DNA of 64,000 bases from Planctomycetota bacterium (GTDB lineage Bacteria; Planctomycetota; B15-G4; JADJEK01): contig JADJEK010000013.1 of assembly GCA_016709145.1 (NCBI GenBank), positions 1-64,000 on the forward strand, read 5' to 3'. Positions within the stretch are counted from its first letter, which is position 1, and every line of letters begins with the position of its first letter. The position numbers and the translations under genes were made by a program. Below the pieces are notes generated by a model that did no database searches, had not been told where the DNA came from, and saw only the letters and a list, made by a program, of their open reading frames with translations. Positions 55,851-64,000 of this stretch are shown one piece after another.

Positions 55851-57605
55851 GTGCAATCCATTCGTCTCTGGACGTTCGCTCTCTCGGCGACGCTGGCTGG
55901 TTCCACGGCCACGGCGCAGTCGTTCGGCAATGCTTGGGTGTCGTTCAAGAACGACACTGCGGCGCGACTCGCGGTCCTGCCGCAATCGGTGTCGAAGATC
56001 GACACCGAAGTCGATTTCGCGCACGGTGATCTCGATCAAGACGGGTTCACCGATCTCGTCGTCGTGCGCAAGCAGCCGGCCGAAACGGTCGGCAAGCGCA
56101 CCAACGTGCTGCTCATGAACGTCGCCGGTGTCCTCACCGACAAGACCGCGCAGTTCGCGAGCGCGACGGACGTCGTCGGCGATCAGGGCTTCCTGACCCC
56201 GACGAACGATCGCGACGTGGTCGGCGTCGACGTCGACGGCGACGGTTGGCTCGACGTCGTGACGGCGGTCGTGATCAGCTTCGGCGATCCGAAGCACATC
56301 AGCCATCCACGCGTCTATCGCAACCTCGGCGACGACGTGAACGGCAACTGGCTCGGTCTGCGCTTCGAGAACGGCCGCATGCCGCAACTGTTCGCGGGCA
56401 CGGTCGCCGCGGGCGGGAACGCATGTGGAATCGCGGCCGGTGACGTCGACGGCGATCAGGACGAGGATCTGTTCCTGGTCGACTACGACTCCGCCGAGCC
56501 GGCCAATCAGGACACCGGTCATCGCTTGTTGATCAACGACGGCAACGGCTTCTTCGCCGACGAGAGCGCGACGCGTCTGACGGCGAGCATGATCGCGAGC
56601 GCGTTCGGCACCGCGGGTTCGATCGTCGACATGAACGGCGACGGCCACAAGGACATCGTGCGCAGCCAGAACGGCCCGGCCGACGTCTACTACAACAACC
56701 CGAACAACGTCGGCTCGTTCAACCTGATGCAGAACGCGTACTCGGGTTCGGCGTACTTCGTCGGCACCGGCGACCTCAACAAGGACGGCCGCATCGACAT
56801 CGCCATCGGCGACGACGTGTCGGATGTCGTGCGTTACAACACCGGCGTCGACGCGCTCGGACGCGTGATCTGGAGCACGCAGGTCCCCTACAAGTTCCTG
56901 ACGTCCGGCGACGACGGCTTCGCCAACCAGATGGTCATCGATGATCTCGACGGCGACGGCTGGAACGAAGTGGTGCAGACCGACTTCGACGTGCAGGGCG
57001 GCGGCTGCAACCGCTACACGCACATCTATCACAACCCCGGCGGCGCGGTCGGTGCGAGCATCCAGCTCGTCCACGAGCGTGAAAACGCATCGGCTTCGGC
57101 GTGGCTCGGTGCGCCAGGGCTGAAGTACGACGACTTGAACGGGACGTACAACGCGGCCGTGTTCGACCTCGACAACGACGGCGACAAGGACATGGTGCTC
57201 GGCCGTTGCTCGGGCACGTTCGTGTGGACGAACGACGGCAATTCGAACGTCTGCCAGCCCGACCTCGGCTTCGGTGGGCCGGGCGACGCGACGCTCGAAT
57301 GTTGCGGAGATCCGCTCGAGAGCGGCGGTCAATCGACGCTCGCGCTGTCGCGTGTGACGCCGAACTCGAACGCGACATTGTTCGCCGCGATGGCGTCGTC
57401 GCCGACGTTCGTGCCGGAGTTGAACGGCACGTTGATCACGTTGCCGATCCTGCTGGTGTTGAACGTCCCGACGAACGCGCTGGGCGAGTTCGCGCTGCCC
57501 GTCCCGGGTGGCCTCGGCCCGTTCTCGGTCTACGTGCAGGCGGTCGCGCCGAGCGGTGCCGGCTTCGAAGTCAGCAACGCGCTGCGACTCGACTTCCTGC
57601 CGTGA
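55851..57605 (+). CDS. Secreted FG-GAP/VCBS-repeat protein with C-terminal beta module
   Basis: The 584-residue protein starts with a signal peptide (LWTFALSATLAGSTATAQ) and then has at least seven FG-GAP/VCBS-type repeats with Ca-binding DxDxDG loops: GDLDQDGFTDLVVV, DVDGDGWLDVV, DVDGDQDEDLFLV, DMNGDGHKDIV, DLNKDGRIDIAIG, DLDGDGWNEVV and DLDNDGDKDMVLG. This makes an integrin-like beta-propeller. The last ~90 residues are the common C-terminal module. The GTG start is fixed by ACGGAGGAAGTTC and the signal peptide. It probably binds surface ligands or calcium. Confidence 0.88.
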   Translation: MQSIRLWTFALSATLAGSTATAQSFGNAWVSFKNDTAARLAVLPQSVSKIDTEVDFAHGDLDQDGFTDLVVVRKQPAETVGKRTNVLLMNVAGVLTDKTAQFASATDVVGDQGFLTPTNDRDVVGVDVDGDGWLDVVTAVVISFGDPKHISHPRVYRNLGDDVNGNWLGLRFENGRMPQLFAGTVAAGGNACGIAAGDVDGDQDEDLFLVDYDSAEPANQDTGHRLLINDGNGFFADESATRLTASMIASAFGTAGSIVDMNGDGHKDIVRSQNGPADVYYNNPNNVGSFNLMQNAYSGSAYFVGTGDLNKDGRIDIAIGDDVSDVVRYNTGVDALGRVIWSTQVPYKFLTSGDDGFANQMVIDDLDGDGWNEVVQTDFDVQGGGCNRYTHIYHNPGGAVGASIQLVHERENASASAWLGAPGLKYDDLNGTYNAAVFDLDNDGDKDMVLGRCSGTFVWTNDGNSNVCQPDLGFGGPGDATLECCGDPLESGGQSTLALSRVTPNSNATLFAAMASSPTFVPELNGTLITLPILLVLNVPTNALGEFALPVPGGLGPFSVYVQAVAPSGAGFEVSNALRLDFLP

Positions 57606-57654
57606 CGTACGAGGTGTGACGGCTCCGCGCTCTTGCGCGCCGAGGCCCTGAACG

Positions 57655-57694
57655 GACGCACCCCGCGCCTCGGCATCGAGTCGTGGGGTGCGTC
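57655..57694. terminator. Inverted repeat between convergent genes
   Basis: GACGCACCCC (57655-57664) and GGGGTGCGTC (57685-57694) are perfectly complementary with a 20-base loop, lying between the end of the FG-GAP gene and the end of the carbonic anhydrase gene. It probably terminates both. No T tract is seen. Confidence 0.55.
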
Positions 57695-57712
57695 GTCTTG
57701 CGTGCGATGCGC

Positions 57713-58828
57713 TTACTTCTGCTCGGCGAGCTCCATCGCCGTCGAGCTCGGATCGACCTCGAACTCGATCATGGCGTGGGCGTGCGCTCCAGCCGGTTCG
57801 GCGAGCCGGACCACTTCGCCGGACTCGAGTCGATAGACGGCACGGATCAACGTGATCGAGCCGTGCTCGATCGCTTCGTGAACGATCGGGCTGTTCACGA
57901 TCAAGTCGCCGGCGCTGCGGTGGACGTTCGCCGCGACACCGAGTTCGGCGAGTTGGTCCGCGACCGCGAACGGGCGGACGTCGTCGAGAGCGGGCGCGAT
58001 GCGATCGACGATCGCTTGCAGGTTCGGCGTCGGCATCGTCGCGCCGGACGCGGCGGCTTTGACCGCGCCACAGTGCTCGTGACCGAGCACGACGAGGACG
58101 CGAGCGCCGAGATGTTCGATCGCATACTCGATGCTGCCGAGCGCGACTTCGTCGGCGATGTTGCCGGCCGTGCGCACGACGAACAGATCGCCGAGCGATT
58201 GATCGAACACGAGCTCGGGCGCGACACGGCTGTCGGCGCAGGCGAGCACGATCGTCGTCGGATGCTGGCCCTTGGCGAGTTCGGTGCGGCTCGCGACCAG
58301 CTCTCGCGTCGCGGGCGTTCCGGCGACGAAGCGCTGATTGCCCGCGAGCAGTTCCGACCAGATCGCGTCGACGTCGACCGTCTGCGCGTCGCCCGCGGGC
58401 GCCGATGCGATTGCGGTCGCCGGGTCGGCGGCTACGGACGCATGCGGCGCGGCCGTGGACAGGTCGGTGTTCGGGTCCGGCGTCGCGGGCTCAGCCACGA
58501 TCGGCGCGTCGTGCGCGGCCTCGGCCGCGGGGTTCACGGCCGCGATCGAAGTCGCGGGAGCTTTTTCGGCATGCGGGCCGGCGACTCGAGCGCGCGGCTT
58601 CGCGGCGCTCGCGGCGCCCTTCGGTGCGTTGCCGCGGGCCGGATGGGTGCCGACCTGAAGGATGCGGTCGTCGTTCGGGATCGGCGGAAGCGCGGTCTTC
58701 GCGGTTCCTGCGAGCACCTTCGGTGCCTTCTTCGCGACCGCGGTGTTCGTGTCGGTTCCCCAGGCGCAGGTGCCGATGGCGCCGACGAGGACGATGGACA
58801 AGGTGATCCAGGAAATACGCGAGTTCAT
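57713..58828 (-). CDS. Exported beta-class carbonic anhydrase
   Basis: The 371-residue protein interconverts CO2 and bicarbonate. A signal/anchor segment (ISWITLSIVLVGAIGTCAWG) is followed by about 130 Ala/Pro-rich, low-complexity residues. The enzyme domain (about residues 165-371) has the zinc ligands in CADSRVAPE and HEHCGAV, with GNQRFVAG and VVRTAGNIADEVALGSIEYA before them, as in beta-CAs. The export signal is unusual because most beta-CAs are cytoplasmic, though secreted ones are known. ATG 58828 begins the signal peptide and has GAGG upstream. Confidence 0.9.
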   Translation of the reverse strand: MNSRISWITLSIVLVGAIGTCAWGTDTNTAVAKKAPKVLAGTAKTALPPIPNDDRILQVGTHPARGNAPKGAASAAKPRARVAGPHAEKAPATSIAAVNPAAEAAHDAPIVAEPATPDPNTDLSTAAPHASVAADPATAIASAPAGDAQTVDVDAIWSELLAGNQRFVAGTPATRELVASRTELAKGQHPTTIVLACADSRVAPELVFDQSLGDLFVVRTAGNIADEVALGSIEYAIEHLGARVLVVLGHEHCGAVKAAASGATMPTPNLQAIVDRIAPALDDVRPFAVADQLAELGVAANVHRSAGDLIVNSPIVHEAIEHGSITLIRAVYRLESGEVVRLAEPAGAHAHAMIEFEVDPSSTAMELAEQK

Positions 58829-58928
58829 GGGAGCCTCGGGTTCGAAGAGGTCGATGACGACTCTCTTGTCGGAACCGAGGCCCCTTGAACTGAAGCGGAA
58901 CTTCACGGAATCGGCGTCGGCCTCGCGC

Positions 58929-61754
58929 TCATTTCACGCGCTGCTCGATCAAGCGACGGATCTCGTCTTCGAGCTTGCGGTTCTGCTCTTCGAGTTGCTT
59001 CAGCACGTCGCTCGCTTGCGCTTGCGCGAGCTGGCGGAGTTCTTCCGACAACATCCGATTGCGGCGCAGCGAGTCGACGGCCTGCGTGAGTTCGTCGGTG
59101 CGCGGCAAGTTCGACAGGATCAGCGTGCGGCTGGAGTCGACGAGCTTCGCGAACTCGGTGAACTCGGCGTCGTTCAGCCGCGGCGCGAGCGCGACGCAGC
59201 GCGCGAGCAGATCGTCGATCGAGTCGCCGCGAGCGTGGACCGAGCGCCGCAAGAACTCGGCGAACTGCGCGACCAGCGCGCTCTGCTGGAAGCCGGGACT
59301 CGCGTCCTCGAACTTCGCGCGCATCGCCTCGGCCGGGATCGTCGCCGCGATCTCCTGCGCCGTTTCGTCCTGCGTCGGCGCGCCGGCGACGAACGGCTGC
59401 TTGTAGCGCAACCGGATCGTCGTCAGCGGACCGTCGCCCCGCGCGGCGTTCGCGGCCAACTCGATCTCGTACAGCGCGACGATCTGATGGCCCGCGCCGA
59501 CTTCGCCCGCGTCGACCGCGTCGTTGCGGAAGTCGACGTCGGCGATCGCGCGGTTCTCGTAGCCGAGCTGACGCCATTGGTCGACCTGCGCCGGATCGAA
59601 CTCGAGCTGGATCTTCACGTCGCGCGCGACCGGCGTGGTCTGCGCGACGAACTGGTCGACGAGCGCGCGCTTCGCCTCGGCCTCGTCGTCGATGTACGAG
59701 CACAGGCCGTCGCCTTGATCGGCGAGCCGCTCGAGGAAGACGTCGTTGTGGTTGCCCATGCCGACGCCGATCGCGTTCAAGTAGATGCCGCGCTGACGCT
59801 TGTACTTGACGTCGGCGCTGATGCGGTCCTGGTCGGTCTGGCCCGTGTTGGCGACGCCGTCCGACAGGATCACGACGCGATTCGTCGACTCCGCGTCGAG
59901 GCCCGCGACCGCGAGGTCGTAGCCGAGTTTCAATCCCGCTTCGGCGTTCGTCGAGCCGTTCGGCGCGAGGCCGTGGATCGCGGCTTCGATCGACGCGCGA
60001 TCCGCGGCGCTCGTCCACTGCAGCACGACCGATGCGTCGGACGCGAACCGCACGATCGCGATCTGGTCGCGCGCTTCGAGCTGCGACGCGAGCAGGCGCA
60101 ATCCGTGCTTCACCAGTTCGAGCCGATTCTCCTGCGCCATCGAACCCGACGTGTCGACGACGAACGCGAGGCGCAGCGGTGCGCGCGCTTCCTTCGCCAC
60201 GTCCTTCGCGCGGACGCCGACGCGCAGCAACCAGCGCGTCTTGCCATCGGCGTGGCCGAACGGGCTCGGCGCGGCCTCGAGCCAGATCGCGAACGGACTG
60301 CCATCCGTCGGCGCGCGCAGGTCGGGCTTGAAGTAGTTGACGAACTCCTCGGTGCGCACGGCTTCCTTCGGCGGGATCTGGCCGGCCGCGAGGTACTTGC
60401 GCGCCAGCGTGTAGCTGGCCGTGTCGACGTCGATCGCGAACGTCGACAGGCGGTCGAGCGCGGTGCGCTGGAACGCGTGATCGCCGTACCAGCGGAAGAA
60501 CATGTCACGCGGAGTCTCGTTCTGCCGCGGGCGACACGACTCGAGGATGCGCTTCGCGCGTTCGGCGGGGACGTCGACGACGAGGCGATCCGCGACGGAC
60601 GCGCCTTGCGCGGTTTCGACTTCGAAGTCGAGCACGACGTAGCCTTCGGCGAGATCCTCGGCTTCGATGCCGGAATCACCGAGGCGACCGTCCGTAGCGG
60701 GCAACACGCCTCCCGCCGCTGCGGGCGTCTCGCCAGTGCCGAGGTATCCGGTCTGTGACAGCGACTGCGCGAGCTTCTTCGCTTCTTCGTCCTTGCCGCC
60801 CGCGGAACCCGCTGCGCGGCCTCCGACGGCGAGTCGCCGCACGGCGGGATTGACGCCCGGCGGACCACCGCCGGGCGTCATCGGACCATTGGCCGAGGTT
60901 CCCCCGGGCCCTGCGGGCGGCGTGCCAGCGGGGCCGCCACCCGCGGTCGGCCTGCCCGCGACGAAGCCGACCGAGGCTTTTTCGCGCTCGAGGCGATCGC
61001 GCTCGAACGCGGGCTGCGGGTTCACGACGAATCCGGGGGTCGGAGCGGGTTGCGACTCCGCCTGCGCCGTGAAGGCGCCGAGCTCGATCTTCGATGCTTC
61101 GGGGATCTGCGGGATCACCGTCAGCACGTTCGAATCGGCCGTCGGCGTCACGCCGAGCTTCGACGCGTCGAGCGACTCGAGCTTCGGTTGGCCGGCGTCA
61201 GCGTCCGTCGCTTTCGACATCGCGTCGCGCACGAGAGCCTCGTCGATGACCTCGTTCTTCGGCGCGTCGGCCTTGCCTTCGATCGCGGGATCGCTCGCGG
61301 GAGCCGCGGCCGTCTCGCTCGGGATCTTCGTGAGCGGCGCTTCCTGGATCGGACTCGGCTCGAGGACGGCGGGAGCTTGCGCTGTCGTCCTCGACTCACC
61401 GCGCGTCCCGTCGTCGCCCGTGAACCGCGCCAACGCGAAGCCGACGCCGATCACCGTGCCGGCCGCGATCGCGATGCGCCACGACGCGCTGAACGTCGAT
61501 CGTCGCGGACCGGCGTGCGCGGCCGACTTCAACGCCGCGAGCGTCTGCGGCGACAGCGCCGGTGCTTGCGGCAACGCGGCGTGAACGGCACCGATCGTCG
61601 CGCGAATGGTGTCGCGCAGCGCGGCGAGTTCGGGATCCGTCGCGCAGCGCGCGTTCCAGCGTTCCGCGACGTCGGGCTCGAGTTCGCCGAGCACGAGCGC
61701 CGTCATCACGGCATGCAGATCGAGTTCGAGGTTGTCGGGTTCGTTCGAGTTCAT
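58929..61754 (-). CDS. VWA/DUF3520 protein with N-terminal anti-sigma-like region
   Basis: The 941-residue protein has a cytoplasmic N-terminal part (about 1-90) like an anti-sigma domain (ALVLGELEPDVAERWNARCATDPELAAL), one membrane segment (about 95-115, WRIAIAAGTVIGVGFALARF), a Gly/Pro-rich linker, then a VWA cassette: FVNYFKPDL lead-in, FVVDTSGSMAQENRL MIDAS, NGSTNAEAGL, VVILSDGVANTGQ, and a DUF3520-type C-terminal (LEFDPAQVDQWRQLGYENR). It ends with a coiled coil (about 895-941). It overlaps the sigma gene stop by four bases and probably binds and restrains that sigma factor from the membrane. Confidence 0.9.
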   Translation of the reverse strand: MNSNEPDNLELDLHAVMTALVLGELEPDVAERWNARCATDPELAALRDTIRATIGAVHAALPQAPALSPQTLAALKSAAHAGPRRSTFSASWRIAIAAGTVIGVGFALARFTGDDGTRGESRTTAQAPAVLEPSPIQEAPLTKIPSETAAAPASDPAIEGKADAPKNEVIDEALVRDAMSKATDADAGQPKLESLDASKLGVTPTADSNVLTVIPQIPEASKIELGAFTAQAESQPAPTPGFVVNPQPAFERDRLEREKASVGFVAGRPTAGGGPAGTPPAGPGGTSANGPMTPGGGPPGVNPAVRRLAVGGRAAGSAGGKDEEAKKLAQSLSQTGYLGTGETPAAAGGVLPATDGRLGDSGIEAEDLAEGYVVLDFEVETAQGASVADRLVVDVPAERAKRILESCRPRQNETPRDMFFRWYGDHAFQRTALDRLSTFAIDVDTASYTLARKYLAAGQIPPKEAVRTEEFVNYFKPDLRAPTDGSPFAIWLEAAPSPFGHADGKTRWLLRVGVRAKDVAKEARAPLRLAFVVDTSGSMAQENRLELVKHGLRLLASQLEARDQIAIVRFASDASVVLQWTSAADRASIEAAIHGLAPNGSTNAEAGLKLGYDLAVAGLDAESTNRVVILSDGVANTGQTDQDRISADVKYKRQRGIYLNAIGVGMGNHNDVFLERLADQGDGLCSYIDDEAEAKRALVDQFVAQTTPVARDVKIQLEFDPAQVDQWRQLGYENRAIADVDFRNDAVDAGEVGAGHQIVALYEIELAANAARGDGPLTTIRLRYKQPFVAGAPTQDETAQEIAATIPAEAMRAKFEDASPGFQQSALVAQFAEFLRRSVHARGDSIDDLLARCVALAPRLNDAEFTEFAKLVDSSRTLILSNLPRTDELTQAVDSLRRNRMLSEELRQLAQAQASDVLKQLEEQNRKLEDEIRRLIEQRVK

Positions 61755-62356
61755 GATCGACCTCCGCGGGAATCCCGCGTCGACGCGACGGCAAGAGTGG
61801 GGGAGAGACGCGCGGACAGAGCCTTCAGCCCTTCGGAGATCAGCCAGCCGACCGTGCCGATCTTCTTCCCCGTCGCCTGCGCGATCTCCTTGTAGGACAT
61901 CTCGTGGAACAGCCGCAGCACGAGGGCTTCACGCTGGTCGTCCGGCAGGACCTTCAGCCCCTCGAGCACGGCGGCGCGCACTTCGTGACCGTCGGTGCCG
62001 TCGTGTTGGAGTTCCGGCGACGAGGTCGCCTTCTCGCGCACGTCGCGGCGTTTCTCGCTGCGCAACAGTTCCATGGCTCGGTTCCTCGCGACTCGATGCA
62101 GCCACGCGACCAGGTGCGCCCGCTCGAGCGAGGGGGATCCACGCACCGGATCCGGGAGCACGGGCGGATGCTGCGCGAGCTTCAGCAAGGTGTCCTGGCA
62201 GACGTCCTGCGCGACGCGCGACGACGCCCCCGGACCGAGCAGCGCCGTCACCGCGCGCAAGAGGTTCGCACCATGGCGTGCGACCAGGAGTTCGAACGCG
62301 GCGGAGTCGCCGCGGACGTAAGCCGTGAGCAAGGTGCCGTCGCTGGGCTCGTTCAT
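61751..62356 (-). CDS. ECF RNA polymerase sigma factor
   Basis: This 201-residue sigma-70 family ECF protein has region 2 (AFELLVARHGANLLRAVTALLG ... VCQDTLLKLAQHPP, then LVAWLHRVARNRAMELLRSEKRR) and region 4 (LPDDQREALVLRLFHEMSYKEIAQATGKKIGTVGWLISEGL), with the GKKIGTVGW helix contacting the -35 element. It is the first gene of a two-gene unit with the VWA/anti-sigma-like protein, with an ATGA overlap. It is divergent from ppsA; the 253 bases between them contain no gene that I can support. Confidence 0.93.
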   Translation of the reverse strand: MNEPSDGTLLTAYVRGDSAAFELLVARHGANLLRAVTALLGPGASSRVAQDVCQDTLLKLAQHPPVLPDPVRGSPSLERAHLVAWLHRVARNRAMELLRSEKRRDVREKATSSPELQHDGTDGHEVRAAVLEGLKVLPDDQREALVLRLFHEMSYKEIAQATGKKIGTVGWLISEGLKALSARLSPTLAVASTRDSRGGRS

Positions 62357-62609
62357 GCGCGTTCCGTGTCCGGGGGTACAACGCTGCCGGACCGGGGGAT
62401 CTTGGCGTGGTTTCGGGAATCTTGCGAACGTCGAAGGGCCCTGCGCCGGCCTCGGTCTCGCGGACGGCGTTCGCCCTCGGTGCGGAGGCGGCCCCGGGCC
62501 TGGGGACGATCGCGCGACGGGACGGCGTGGCCGCACGACCCTGTTCCCGCGGCATGGCCGGTGCGGCATTCGAACCGGAGTGTGGTCGAACCCACGCAGG
62601 AGGCGCTCC

Positions 62610-64000
62610 ATGTCCGAACTCTGCATGCCGTTCAAGCGCATCGGGAAGGCGGACGTCGCCACGGTCGGCGGCAAGGGCGCGAACCTCGGGGAGCTCGCAC
62701 GCGCCGGCCTGCCGGTCCCCGACGGCTTCGTCGTGACCGCGGCGGCGTTCCTCGCGACGTTGGACGCGGCCGGGATCCGCGCGTCGTTGCAGCAGCGCTT
62801 CGACGCGTTGAACGCCGAGGACTCCGCGGCGCTCGAAGCGACGGCCCGCGACTCGCGCGCGCTCGTGCTCGCGGCGACGTTGCCGCCGGCGCTGCGCGAT
62901 GCCGTGCGCGCCGCGTATCGAACGATCGGCCGAGGGCGCGTCGCGGTGCGCTCGTCGGCGACGGCCGAGGACTCCGCGACCACGTCGTTCGCCGGTATGC
63001 ACGAGACGTTCACGAACGTCCACGGCGACGACGCGCTCGAAGCCGCGATCGTGCGTTGCTTCGCGTCGGCGTACGCGCCGCGCGTGCTCGCGTACCGCAA
63101 GGCCCGCGGTCTGCGCGACGAACCCGTGCTCGCCGTCGTGGTGCAGGTGATGGTCGACTCGGAGCGGGCGGGCGTGATGTTCACCGCCGACCCGGCGAGC
63201 GGCGATCGCACGAAGATCGTCATCGAGGGCGCGTTCGGCCTCGGTGAGGTCGTCGTCGGCGGCTTGGTCGAACCCGATACGTACGTCGTCGCGAAGGACG
63301 GGCCGCGACTCGAGTCGGCGCGCATCGGCGTCAAGCCGTTCCGCATCGAACGCGGTGCGGATGGCGTCGAACGCCGCGTCGAGCACGACGCGGACCGAGC
63401 GCGCGCACGCGTGCTGTCCGATGCCGAGGTCGTCGAGCTCGCGGCGTTCGGGCAACGCATCGAGGCGCACTACGGGTCGCCGCAGGACATCGAGTGGGCG
63501 CGCGCCGGCGACCGCTGGTCGATCCTGCAGACGCGACCGATCACGACGCTGGACGCCGCGAGTCCAGCCGCCGCGCCGCTCGCGACGGGGGACGCGCTCG
63601 TCTGCGGCCTCGGCGCGGCGCCCGGGATCGCGTCGGGCGAGGTCCGCGTGTTGACCACTCCGGCCGACGGCGCGGCGCTCGTCGCCGGCGACGTGCTGGT
63701 CGCCCCGATGACGGCTCCCGATTGGGTGCCGACGTTGCGGCGCGCGGCTGCGGTCGTCACCGACGGCGGCGGCATGACGTGTCACGCGGCGATCGTCAGC
63801 CGCGAACTGCGCATTCCTTGCATCGTCGGCGCGCGCACCGCGACGCGCGTGTTGCGCGACGGCGAACTGGTGACGGTCGACGGGACGAAGGGCCGCGTCA
63901 CCGCCGGCGCCACGGCGCCCGCGCCGTCCGTTCCCGCGATCGCGAAGGCCGCGGCCGCCGCGGCGACGACTTCATCCGTTCGCGAGTCGTTGGCCACGCG
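62610..64000 (+). CDS. ppsA: Phosphoenolpyruvate synthase, N-terminal part (runs off the window)
   Basis: The visible 463 codons encode the PEP/pyruvate-binding domain (GGKGANLGELARAGLPVPDGFV, VRSSATAEDSATTSFAGMHETFTNV, GVMFTADPASGDRTKIVIEG, FGLGEVVVGGLVEPD) and the PEP-utilising mobile domain with the phospho-His motif GGGMTCHAAIVSRELRIPCIVG. PpsA makes phosphoenolpyruvate from pyruvate, ATP and water in gluconeogenesis. The C-terminal TIM barrel is beyond the window edge. CAGGAGG lies upstream of the ATG at good spacing. Pyruvate phosphate dikinase is less likely because the opening matches PpsA. Confidence 0.88.
   Translation, partial: MSELCMPFKRIGKADVATVGGKGANLGELARAGLPVPDGFVVTAAAFLATLDAAGIRASLQQRFDALNAEDSAALEATARDSRALVLAATLPPALRDAVRAAYRTIGRGRVAVRSSATAEDSATTSFAGMHETFTNVHGDDALEAAIVRCFASAYAPRVLAYRKARGLRDEPVLAVVVQVMVDSERAGVMFTADPASGDRTKIVIEGAFGLGEVVVGGLVEPDTYVVAKDGPRLESARIGVKPFRIERGADGVERRVEHDADRARARVLSDAEVVELAAFGQRIEAHYGSPQDIEWARAGDRWSILQTRPITTLDAASPAAAPLATGDALVCGLGAAPGIASGEVRVLTTPADGAALVAGDVLVAPMTAPDWVPTLRRAAAVVTDGGGMTCHAAIVSRELRIPCIVGARTATRVLRDGELVTVDGTKGRVTAGATAPAPSVPAIAKAAAAAATTSSVRESLAT

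Overview
The window is very GC-rich (roughly two thirds or more by eye) and almost fully coding, with frequent 1-4 base stop/start overlaps. Gene content points to a Planctomycetota-type bacterium. It has a sigma factor of the Acidobacteria/Planctomycetes ECF group coupled to a Ser/Thr kinase with TPRs, a second ECF sigma coupled to a VWA protein, HEAT-VWA proteins, and many secreted beta-rich proteins with a common C-terminal module. The assignment rests on gene families only; no rRNA or tRNA gene was seen.

Layout. 1-5531: the tail of a cbb3 oxidase c-type subunit, then ccoG-ccoH-TauE/SafE-like-ccoI-ccoS, the assembly and copper-loading genes for a cbb3 oxidase. 5589-8095: a small protein, a HEAT-VWA protein and an orphan thioredoxin C-terminal domain. 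8144-12752: SDR oxidoreductase, MFS transporter, Ser/Thr kinase, methyltransferase. 12780-18480 (minus): di-heme peroxidase, RNA uracil methyltransferase, GH63-like glucosidase. 18562-22412 (minus): ECF sigma and TPR kinase, divergent from two tandem paralogous solenoid proteins (22595-25185). 25421-29233: a 1270-residue LamG/sugar-dehydrogenase/PKD/DNRLRE protein. 29361-32193: an NrtA/SsuA-like ABC transporter whose binding-protein gene carries an in-frame TGA followed by a bSECIS-like hairpin, a candidate selenoprotein. 32233-36905: a hypothetical protein, a TolB-like propeller, a redoxin/cytochrome/copper monooxygenase fusion, REP-like palindromes, an AhpD-like protein and a frameshifted fasciclin gene.

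37066-41689 (minus) is the SOS mutagenesis pair imuB-dnaE2. imuA lies 6 kb away (47644-48231), beyond a leucine-rich-repeat protein and a 1433-residue subtilase. 48744-51025: two more secreted proteins. 51346-53736: DinB-like protein, tcdA and a TatD nuclease. 53830-54465: lexA, divergent from a PA0069-type radical SAM gene. 55851-62356: an FG-GAP protein, a secreted beta-carbonic anhydrase and the sigma/VWA pair. 62610-end: a phosphoenolpyruvate synthase cut by the window edge.

Two circuits stand out. First, lexA, imuB-dnaE2 and imuA each carry GAAC-N7-GAAC just upstream, the direct-repeat LexA operator known from Alphaproteobacteria, so a local SOS regulon can be read from sequence. Second, six secreted proteins of unrelated N-terminal function end in a similar ~100-residue beta-rich module, which looks like a common surface or sorting domain.
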